Shown here one piece after another: positions 23,964-31,918 of a DNA stretch of 64,000 bases. The position numbers were made by a program, and so were the translations under genes. Under the pieces are notes generated by a model that was given only the letters and a program-made list of their open reading frames with translations, was not told the origin of the DNA and ran no database searches. The first letter of the stretch is position 1. Every line of letters starts with the position of its first letter. The stretch is from Epichloe hybrida. Taxonomy: Eukaryota; Ascomycota; Sordariomycetes; Hypocreales; Clavicipitaceae. The stretch lies in the NCBI GenBank assembly GCA_019022495.1, contig JAFEKR010000004.1:2480001-2544000 (forward strand), given 5' to 3'.

Positions 23964-24074
23964 TGATACCAAAAATGGTAGGGATAATAATAGTTATATT
24001 TCTTAAGTCTGTAATCTACCTAAGCCCCATATAATTATGATTAACTATTACGTAATCCATTCTCCACCCCAACA
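23964..24074 (-). repeat. Terminal repeat (5' LTR in element orientation)
   Basis: Pairs with 14791-14901. It keeps an intact CCCCAACA terminus but carries G-to-A and C-to-T changes elsewhere (GGTACC to GATACC, CTCAAG to CTTAAG), so the two copies were mutated independently. The zinc-finger gene starts 124 bp further on. Confidence 0.85.
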
Positions 24075-24197
24075 CACCCCAGCTTCAAAGTCTGGCACAA
24101 CGTCAGCAACAACGTTTTTTCTCTGCCGACAACTGCTTATTGCCAGATCCCCCATAGTACCAAGCACCAAGCACCACCACCACCACCACCACCAACC
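24075..24197. promoter_or_regulatory. Right half of the split promoter (zinc-finger side)
   Basis: Only 123 bp remain between the retroelement and the ATG of the zinc-finger gene. It ends in a CCACCACCACC-type run (24175-24194) immediately before the start codon, presumably in the 5' leader. Any remaining upstream elements now lie 9.3 kb away. Confidence 0.5.
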
Positions 24198-24742
24198 ATG
24201 CCTCCGGTGAGTTTCATCCACGAACCCCTTCCTCCAGCTCCTTGCTAACCGATCAATCTCAGCGCCATCAGACGCTGCCTCCGGCGCAAACTTCGTCTGC
24301 CCGCGAGGCCCAAAAGTCATTCTACTGCAGCCTCTGCTTGAAAGGCTACTCCCGGATGAACGACTACGAAGCCCACCTCTCGTCCTACGACCACAGCCAC
24401 AAACAGCGCCTCAAGGACATGAAGGCCATGGTGCGAGACCCCAACGCAGGCGCGCGAGCAAGGAAAGCAGAGGCCAAAGCCGACGGGCTGGTGAGCATCA
24501 AGTTGCCAGGGCAAGAGGGCGCGAGCACGGCCGGCGCGGGCTTCAAGAAGGGCGGCTTCAAGAAGAGCGGTTTCAAGAGTGCTTTTGAGGCTGCGCCAGA
24601 AGCGGTGGACAAGCCCACTGCAAGCAGGGCCCCGGCTGGAAGTGGTGCCGGAAAGCCTTCCATTGTCAAGGAATCGATCGTGGAGAGTGATACGGATGAG
24701 GAAGGATACGAGATGTATGACCCACGATTTCCGACGGATTGA
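24198..24742 (+). CDS. Small C2H2 zinc-finger protein (GPATCH8/ZNF804-type finger)
   Basis: Two exons, 24198-24206 and 24263-24742, with a 56-nt intron that has a GCTAAC branch-like site; 162 residues. The first exon codes only MPP, then RHQTLPPAQTSSAREAQKS follows. The single finger is FYCSLCLKGYSRMNDYEAHL then SSYDHSHKQRLKDMK, with C25, C28, H41 and H47 as zinc ligands. The DHSHKQRLK tail is characteristic of the GPATCH8/ZNF804-like finger class, thought to act in RNA-related complexes. The C-terminal half is basic Gly/Lys-rich (FKKGGFKKSGFKSAF) and ends with an acidic patch (ESDTDEEGYEMYDPRFP), conserved-looking. A nuclear RNA-linked role is inferred. The gene appears intact despite the retroelement next to it. 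Confidence 0.85.
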
Positions 24743-25126
24743 AGTGCCAACGATGAACACGAATCACGACGTTTATGATCAAATTGAACGATGGGCTATT
24801 CAAGGCACGAGTCTCACGGCTTGACGGAATCCACGCGAGCAATCCAGGCGCAAGAGTACGCACATGGCTTTTTTTTTTCTTTCTTTCTTTTTCTTTTTCT
24901 CCAGAGAACTAAGCGCTAGTTGCTGCTACAACGACCAACTCGTCATCTCCGTTTCGACGGCCTCATCAACGCGCCAACGCGAGTCGACTGGGTATGGGTT
25001 TACGTGCCATCATGAGAATATTACTGCTTAGTCCATTTTCTTCCTCCTTGCATTTTCCGAACCTGGAGGACGCTGGGGATGAAGTCAAGACATGGAAGTA
25101 GGGTGTTGCACCTGCGAAGACAAATG
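24743..25126. other. Intergenic, with T/C-rich run
   Basis: 3' side of the zinc-finger gene and of the minus-strand pseudogene. A TTTCTTTC-type run lies at about 24869-24900. No gene was seen. Confidence 0.5.
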
Positions 25127-26880
25127 CTATGTTTGCGACTGCTGCTGCTGCTGCTGCTGCATCCATCGATACGAATCGATATGCGACATATCCTCCTCCA
25201 GGAGACCCATCATATTTCGGTTTCCAGAAAACCAGTCAGCGATTTGAGCGTGAGGGCCGCAGGGCCCGTCGTGGCATTACCTGCGTTGGCCATGGTCTGG
25301 TCCTCTGAGGGCATGAATCCCAAATGGCCGAGATACATCTCGAACTCGTCGCCAACTAGTATCATGGTGTGATCATGCTGCTGCTGGGACTTGGCCTTGA
25401 CATAGAGGCTGGCCACATCGCACATGACCTGGCACAAACGATATAGCTTGTCAATCGTCTCGGATGCGTCTCTTGCCTCATCGAGGGAGTCAACGAATCC
25501 TTGGAGGAGCCGCAGATCGTCCGGAGATGCTGTCTTAATGACGTAGCAGAAAAGGACGAAGAGGGGGGCAAATGGTGTTAAAAGAAGATTCCTATCTCAT
25601 TTCGTAAGCAAGTCGCACCCTGGCTACTCTCTATTTAAAAAAACACAGAGACTGGTCAAGGGAGGGGATAGGTGTGAGGTCACGTAGACTTACCACTGGA
25701 TATAAATTGATCGGAAGTATCCTCCTATCGTTAACCTCTTAGTACACTCTTAGTGAACTTGCATTGCTTTGCGAGCTATTTCCAGACACTCATGACAGAA
25801 TCATGTGATGGACCCCTGTGGTGCTTGGATAACGCGATATACTAGCGTTGATGTGACGTGAAATTGCACTTCATCGCCACGCAGAAACACGTCGACGAGT
25901 TCAGACGAGTTCACAGCTTTGAGATATTGGTACGTTTGCTCGCGAGCTACACCGGCCTCGGCCTCGAATCCCCGACACTCGCTTGCCAAGACTCTTGCTC
26001 GCTCCACCAGTTCTGCCTATTAACTCTTCAACGCACTCGGGCTGTACAGCTGTTCGTATATGCAACTTTAAAGGTAGCTCATTTTGATCCAAAGCGTGGG
26101 GAGTGAGGACGGCTCAAGCTAACCTAAGCCGTCAAATTCGAATACCCGGGGAATATCGATGTCGCATTCGTGAATAACCGACGCCTAACCTAACCAAAGG
26201 CCAAGTTTCTTTGTCGAGGGTGTACACGTGCCAGAAGAGAGTATTCGCTTCAGCTTGGCAGTTCCCGGTGTGTCATGTTTCAACGACTCGGATCGATGAT
26301 AGCCTCCGGTTTGACAGAGCTGGGCTGCCATGCAGGCCCAGATACCAGGCGACGGAGGGCCGAGATACATCCCACAGCGTAGAGCGCCTGTGCCACCGTC
26401 AGTTTTCTTGGCGTCTCGACTTAGCCTTCACCATGGGGTGTCGAAGAGTGGGAAAACAAGGTAGAGGACTGCTGCTTACCCCTAGAAGTAGTGCCTGAAC
26501 ATTCTCGAACCTGGTCGCCACGAAGAGGGGCGTATTGGCAAGGGCTGTTTCCAGGTTTGCTTGACCTTGTTGCACAAAAAAGGTGTGATATCCATCTCGT
26601 GCTGTGGGATCTGTGGCTGGCGAACTTTGCTCCGTGAACAGATTGTAGAGCATGGCATTCACAATGATGAATGTGGCACACACTCTCCCGATGCGCATTA
26701 CTGAAGCCCGCACCCAATATCTCCCGCAAGGCCCTCGCCTGAACCGCATCAAGGACGACAAGGCTTGGATGATGCAAGCGCCGCAAGGTCTCAAAGTCCC
26801 TTTCATGTGCGGTCCGCAGTACCGCCACCAGCTCTCGGAGCCCTCGCCAGATACGATCGGCAATGCATGCCGCACAGTTG
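25127..26880 (-). pseudogene. Fungal-specific transcription factor, DNA-binding part missing, with stops and frameshifts
   Basis: On the minus strand the middle and C-terminal parts of a Zn2Cys6-type regulator can be followed in order: NAMLYNLFTEQ...QANLETALANTPLFVATRFENVQALLLG (26500-26680), AAQLCQTGGYHRSESLKHDTP (26270-26340), ECDIDIPRVFEFDG (about 26130-26170), FEAEAGVAREQTYQYLKAVN with GDEVQFHVTSTLVYR (25830-25960), ECLEIARKAMQVH (about 25740-25790), TPFAPLFVLFCYVIKT (25540-25590) and the C-terminus MMGLLEEDMSHIDSYRWM plus seven Gln and a TAG at 25127. Lesions include TGA for Arg before FCHECLE, TAA for Gln after AMQVH, TAA TAG before AELVERARV, and a frame change near 25240. No zinc cluster was found upstream. 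Most stops are C-to-T type. Confidence 0.75.
25139..25162 (-). repeat. CAG repeat, poly-Gln end of the pseudogene
   Basis: Seven CTG/CAG triplets code a Gln run directly before the last residues of the decayed regulator. On the plus strand it reads as a CTG tract. Confidence 0.85.
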
Positions 26881-26961
26881 CCGAGCGGGATCCGAACGTC
26901 TAGACACGACAGTCACAGCCCAATACCATCGCAGGCAACACTAGCCCTGTCCGGGGCTAAC

Positions 26962-27301
26962 ATGTTTCTTGCTCGGTTCGAGGGATGGCCTCTCAGAGAC
27001 GTTTTGCTCAAACGCATCACTGAGGGCGGCAAGACGACATTTCAATTACAGTTTGAATGGGATCCCGATTCATGTCAGCCACATGCTGGCAGATCCGTGT
27101 CGCATCCAAAAAAGTGCAGAAAGCTGCCTAAGAATTTACGTTCGGCTGCAAAATCATCCGGCGGAAGATGGACGTCAGAAGAGGACGAAATTGTGCGCAG
27201 GGTGAGGCAAGATGGTAATTCATAGGGCCGATATCAAGCGCGCCCTTCCACATCAATCTGAGGGCACCATTCAAGTCCGATACTCGACAAAAATAAAATG
27301 A
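26962..27301 (+). pseudogene. SANT/Myb-like DNA-binding fragment, frameshifted
   Basis: The frame from 26962 reads MFLARFEGWPLRDVLLKRIT, then a 'TFQLQFEWDP' block, a basic linker and SSGGRWTSEEDEIVRRVRQ, the first half of a SANT/Myb helix set. It stops at TAG (27223-27225). The second half continues in another frame as ADIKRALPHQSEGTIQVRYS ending TKIK and TGA at 27299-27301. A one-base shift plus the stop replaces the expected Trp of NSWA. Related short fungal proteins carry this same SANT end. It lies head-to-head with the decayed regulator on the minus strand (gap about 80 bp). Confidence 0.7.
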
Positions 27302-27339
27302 TTGATGACAACGGGGAATAGCAGGTCCGCTGGCAGATT

Positions 27340-28030
27340 GAGGCCCTTCTAGCACTCGTTCATGTATTCCTCTGCCTCCCGAAGCTTCCCTCAATTAGCC
27401 TAGAGAAATGCCAGGTGTTTTACTATTTCAACGGTCGATGCATGGTGAAGAAGTTTAAGTGCCTTCTCGTAACCTACTGGAGCTGGACCGTATATCATCG
27501 CCACCGCCTCTTCAGACTTGCTTTGTTTACTGTAAATATGTCCCAAATTGCTTGCTACGTTGAGCATCGATATGTGATCAAGTCCTAGCATTATTTCGTA
27601 GCCTTGCAGGGATTAGTTGTATCCCGCCTCGTCCTGGTCACTATGCCTTAATCAATACAAGGAACTCCTGCGTTACTCACGTTTAGAGTCCATGTCCACC
27701 CAAGTCTCGCCATGCAGCTTTCCAGTGCTTGACCATACATAGTTCCTGACTTTTGGAGCTCAACCAAATTCCTGTGGAGGTTTCCCAGTTTATTAAAATA
27801 TATATATTAAGCATCGACATTTTACGAAGTCCAAGTATTACCCTGTAGCCTAATAGCGCTCGAAGCAATATTTCCTCCGCCTTACGAAGCTGGCCTTAGT
27901 CAGCATAGACCGTTCCCAGGTTACTTCATCAACCAAGTACCGTTCCGTGATCACATCCAAGCATACGTCTTGTGTCAACATACCCAGCAGAGATACTGCA
28001 TCTAGCCCCCAGAACCATTGAAACAAGTAG
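27340..28030 (-). pseudogene. Decayed tetratricopeptide (TPR) repeats, kinesin-light-chain/NLR type
   Basis: Minus-strand translation gives at least four TPR units with stops: NLGTVYAD.GQLRKAEEILLR (about 27860-27925), ALLGYRVILG, then after a decayed unit SLQGYEIMLGLDHISMLNVA followed by SNLGHIYSKQSKSEEAVAM (27500-27600), and GKLREAEEYMNEC at 27340-27390. The GYE..LG.DH.STL-type consensus is that of the TPR arrays at the C-terminus of fungal NLR-like proteins (NACHT or NB-ARC types). No nucleotide-binding or effector domain is visible here, so only a fragment remains. Several stops replace Gln. Confidence 0.65.
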
Positions 28031-28916
28031 TAATGGCGAATTTGAGCGAGCTGGCCACAGGTAGGGCGTTGCTATGTTCCAGGAAGGGATGTACTCTGTG
28101 GTTTGTTGATGGTGCGACGGTCGCTTCTTAGCATGTCAAAGGACGTCAGGTTTGAGAGAACGCGAGAACTTGAGACATAGGGTGATGACATGGTGGGTCA
28201 ATTGAGACTCTCACTCACTCACTATCCTAGTCTTCCACTCGGCTCTTCCGCTGCACGATAATAATAGACGGGCTCTGAATATTCCACGACCAGAAGTGAT
28301 TGTACTTGATGAAGATGAAAAGACAGACGCAGAATAAAGAAAGGGCCGATGTCATATAGGTCTCAGTGACCTGGGAATGAGAGAGATGGTTCATGTCTAT
28401 CTGAGGAACTGGACGCGGATGAGGTACACAGCTTGCATGGAGACATGATGGTGAAGGAGTCCGGGTCTTATTTATGCTTGCAACCAAAGTTCGCAGCGAC
28501 ACCCAGCTCCACCACACCACACATCGCGCGATTAATGAACAAAAGGACTAGCACGAAGATGGTTGTGTGCCTCCACTCCCTCCATATTGCCAATATCAGG
28601 GGTCAGGGGATCGACCGACCGTTAACGAACTCCGCGGTCTCCCCGGACCAGAGCTACACCAACATACTTAGGTAAACCGACAGAAACAAGCCCTATGTAG
28701 AGATATCCAAGATTATACTGCCGAGGTTACATAGTCATAAGCGTGGCATTGCATAAGCTTCATAACAGAGAATAATTACAGTATGGACTGGCAAGAAAAC
28801 CCCCCCTTCCAACCCCAGTGCTGTCTCAATCTAACTACGAGGAAATCTGTTTACTGCCACCGCATAATTATCGGGTCTCAGATGATCCTACTCATTGTCT
28901 ACAAACGAAATTACTC
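28031..28916. other. Intergenic, no gene recognised
   Basis: About 0.9 kb between the TPR remnant and the next regulator remnant. Open frames at 28227-28520 (minus) and 28433-28675 (plus) have no family signature. A C-run (CCCCCCC) occurs at 28800-28806. Confidence 0.45.
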
Positions 28917-30510
28917 ATGGCTTCACCCTATCGAACTCTCAAGCCAGCCCCTTCGAGAGACATACTCTTTCGAAGGGTGCTCCAAGATCGGACAGTTGCG
29001 AGGCGAAATGGCATGGTCAAATCAGCGTGCTGGGAATGTAGAAAACGAAAGGCTAAGGTGAGAAAGGAAAGCGGTCAGAGGTATGTCCTGTTAGCTAATG
29101 CAATACTCAGTGCAATGGACTAAAGCCACTTTGCGGTAACTGCTCAAAATTCGACACGGAATGCATCTACGACTCTGACGTTAGGGAATTTAGAGTCAGA
29201 AGGTTGCAGAACATCAATGAGAAACTCGAACAAGAATTGGAAGCTGCAAAACTCTTGTTGAAACAGGTAGCAACTGGACCTGGTCACCTAAGAAATCTTG
29301 TGTTGGAGTTTATAGAGAACGGTAAGGAACCATTAGATATAGTCGAAATACTAAATGATAGCGGAAAAATGGATGTCCAATTATTCAAGGCAGGGGCTAC
29401 GAGAGATGGGAGTATACTTTCCTATTCTCAACTTTGTAAGTTTTTGAGACTGACGAGTGTGATAGGTGCAGCTTCAAACAGTACCTCTCCCCAGGAGTTT
29501 GATGCGCAAGATATCAAGTCCGTTGGAATAGACAGTCCGTTTACCTAACATGAAGAGTCTTTAAACGAGGGCAAAGACTATAGCATGAACATGATGGGAT
29601 CTATCGCGCTAAGTTCGAGCTTCAAGCAGCCTTCGACGCTCTATCCCTCACTTGTCTCGCCAGCCGACAATCTGCCAAGCGAGCTGGCCCAATCATCTCG
29701 AGCAAGCAGCCACCAGAGAATTGCCACATATCAGGCAGGAAGTCAAAGTCTGTTTTCTGAGCCATTGTTTGATTATACCGACTACTATCTTGCAACTTCT
29801 GTTACTAGGCCAATGCAACAAGATGTACTCATCAGTCACCATAGGAGAATGGACTTGCAGCACACCCACACGATACCTTCCCAAGACCAATTAATGGAGA
29901 CCAAAGAGACCACTATGTCAACTTTCGAGGCCTCTTCTCAAACCAAGTTAATCATCCCGGTACCAACCACTGAGGACATTCCAGCAACCTCACTTAGAAT
30001 CCATCCAAATTACAGGAATCACTTGAACGACCTCAGCCTTTCGAGCAGCATTCGAACAAACGGCTATCCTCGTCACATTCAAGATGTCCAAATACAGAAC
30101 ATTTTCGTACCCAATTAGGCGGTTACATCACTCAATACGGAACCAGACCCAGGTGGCCTTGATGACGCGTTCGGCGATGTATACAAGAGAGCAACAAATC
30201 TGCTCAAAGAAGGCGAGCCCATGGACCACATCGTGGGAAACCACCCGAACAATGCGGCGCTGTATGACCAGGCAGAGTTTGACAAGTCGTGCCTCTTGTC
30301 TCAATGGGCGGCGCGTATGGTGTATAACGTGAAGGGTCGAGGTAAGCCCTATCCATTTAGGAACGTTTCTAGAACTGACATGGGATTGAAGGATGCGACT
30401 TTACCTGCTTTGCATCCATGAGTGTATTCTGGTACGTAATGCGGTGGATGATTGATCCTTCGCCAGAGACATATGCCGCCATGCCAGAATGGATCAGACC
30501 AACGTGAGAT
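28917..30510 (+). pseudogene. Zn2Cys6 transcription regulator with two in-frame stops
   Basis: Exon 1 (28917-29057) starts MASPYRTLKPAPSRD and ends ACWECRKRKAK. A 53-nt GT-AG intron leads to exon 2 at 29111, beginning CNGLKPLCGNCSKFDTEC. The zinc cluster is therefore complete (C-x2-C-x6-C-x6-C-x2-C-x6-C) with the intron at the third Cys. A short coiled coil follows (NINEKLEQELEAAKLLLKQ). The frame is broken by TAA at 29546-29548 and TAG at 30116-30118, yet it stays open and sensible after each (SCLLSQWAARMVYNVKGR). After a further intron at about 30341, FASMSVFWYVMRWMIDPSPE and AAMPEWIRPT resemble the DUF3425-type C-terminal region. Both stops fit CAA or CAG to TAA or TAG. The 3' limit is uncertain. 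Confidence 0.75.
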
Positions 30511-31358
30511 GAGTAGTTCTGCTCTTACATAGACAGCGCCAGGACACACTACTGCATTCCTGATACCGAACCGTTTTCGCATAGTACCCAAGGACTTCAC
30601 AAAGCTGACTATACTGCGGTTCTACAGCCAGTAGTCGAGAAAAGATCAGCATGTTGGTGGCTCTAGTTGAGATAAAATTATCAGGCCACTGTTCGTTATG
30701 GTCAACCCTGCTTCTACTGTACGCTCTCAGGTAATGCGGCGAGGTCAAAAATCTCCACAATGGATGGTCTCTTGTGTTGGTTCCAGTACTTTTATATCCT
30801 GGCACCACCATATAACCCATGCACAAGTTTTGCGAAAGTTCTCGGGGCTTTGTAATACTCTGCTATGCTGAATTGCTCAGTAATTTACAAAGAATTGGGG
30901 AGCTCCGAGGAACTTTTAGGCTGAACTGCGCCGTTGCTATGTAGAGGTCTGTTCATGCTTTTTAACCACTTACATGTGTAGATGCTGCAATTGCCAAAGC
31001 AGGAACAAAGCTGGGAATTTCATGACCCCTCGCCATACTCGTAACTGCAAGAAGATGCGTTACCCCCCCTACCTTAGCAAGCGATATCGGACATTTCTAG
31101 AACCCTTTCCCTGAGGTTAGGTAGGTGATTGGGAAGGTGCAGCGTGTCAGTTGGTCAAGTCCCTACATAACATCCTTGAGACTCTGTTGGCTCATCAGCG
31201 CAAAACCAAAGTTTACTGAGTGGCACGGCCCAGGCGAGATGAGTGGAAATACGACATCCAGGTAGTCGAGGGAATTTAATGACTCTTATTTGACGTCCGT
31301 ACTCTGATGTTATCTTGCCTACTCCTTATCTTCTTGCAAGTCACCCGCAACTGTTGAT
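30511..31358. other. Intergenic, no gene recognised
   Basis: About 0.85 kb. Decayed 3' sequence of the preceding regulator may continue to about 30830, but I cannot align it. Nothing else stands out. Confidence 0.45.
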
Positions 31359-31856
31359 ATGACAGATACTTCGGAACCATGGCACTTAATCCAGCCATCT
31401 GGGCTTTCTGCAGCAATGCTTGCCATTAACATCGTTTTCACCCCAATCTGCACTGCCGTTGTTAGTCTAAGAATTTGGGTCAGACTGACGTCTCGCTGTT
31501 TTGGGCTGGAAGATTGGCTCATGTGTATTGGAGCGGTAAGTTTGAAATGGTTTGATGCAAGGTAAGATTCGCTGATCCTTGGTAACAGCTGCTCAACTTG
31601 GTGCACAACGGAGTTGTCATCTGGGGAACCTTCACGGGTATTGGCACCCCAGACTCAAAACTAACCACAGCGATAATGATTGAGGGCGCAAAGGTAGGTA
31701 AGGGTTTTCTAAAAATGTCTTTTTCTTCTGGGAGAAACTCTTACATTCGCTCTAGAGCGTCACATTTGGCAAATCTTCTACGTTAGTGGTTCTCTTTTTA
31801 TCAAGGCATCGATTTGCGTCCAGCTCTTGCGCATAGCAAACAATAAGCTAAGGTAG
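31359..31856 (+). pseudogene. N-terminal fragment of a PTH11/SAT4-like membrane protein
   Basis: Three exons (31359-31535, 31589-31693, 31758-31856) joined by GT-AG introns read MTDTSEPWHLIQPSGLSAAM, a first membrane helix, RIWVRLTSRCFGLEDWLMCI, then NLVHNGVVIWGTFTGIGTPD, IEGAK and IWQIFYVSGSLFIKASICV, ending LLRIANNKLR and TAG. FGLEDWLM and the helix spacing are those of the fungal rhodopsin-like (PTH11-related or SAT4) integral membrane family, which normally has seven helices in about 350-400 residues. Only about three helices are present, and the subtilase gene starts its 3' end 62 bp beyond the stop. It is therefore a truncation and not a short functional form, unless splicing rescues it. 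Confidence 0.65.
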
Positions 31857-31918
31857 CCCAATCTTTATGAAGCACTACAAAACATCGTGTTACTAGCCTA
31901 AAGTCCTACGCCCACCGT

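Larger units (their letters stand above)
14791..24074 (-). mobile_element. RIP-degraded Ty3/gypsy LTR retrotransposon, 9.3 kb
   Basis: A sharply bounded AT-rich block with 111-bp terminal direct repeats (14791-14901 and 23964-24074). The repeats differ at about seven sites, all transitions. Read on the minus strand, they start TGTTGGGG and end GGTATCA or GGTACCA, with TG...CA ends; the CA/TG at one end is mutated to TA. The interior on the minus strand shows decayed reverse transcriptase (about 17200-17900) followed downstream by integrase (about 15830-16110). That RT-before-integrase order is Ty3/gypsy. Stops fall mainly where Gln or Trp codons are expected, and CpA, TpG and CpG are very scarce. 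The 5-bp flanks (TGAAG and CACCC) do not match, so no target-site duplication is visible. Confidence 0.88.

Noticed and set aside
26399..26875. 158-residue minus frame as an intact gene
   Set aside because: Only its second half matches the fungal regulator domain; the flanking parts of that domain are in other frames with stops, so it is part of a pseudogene.
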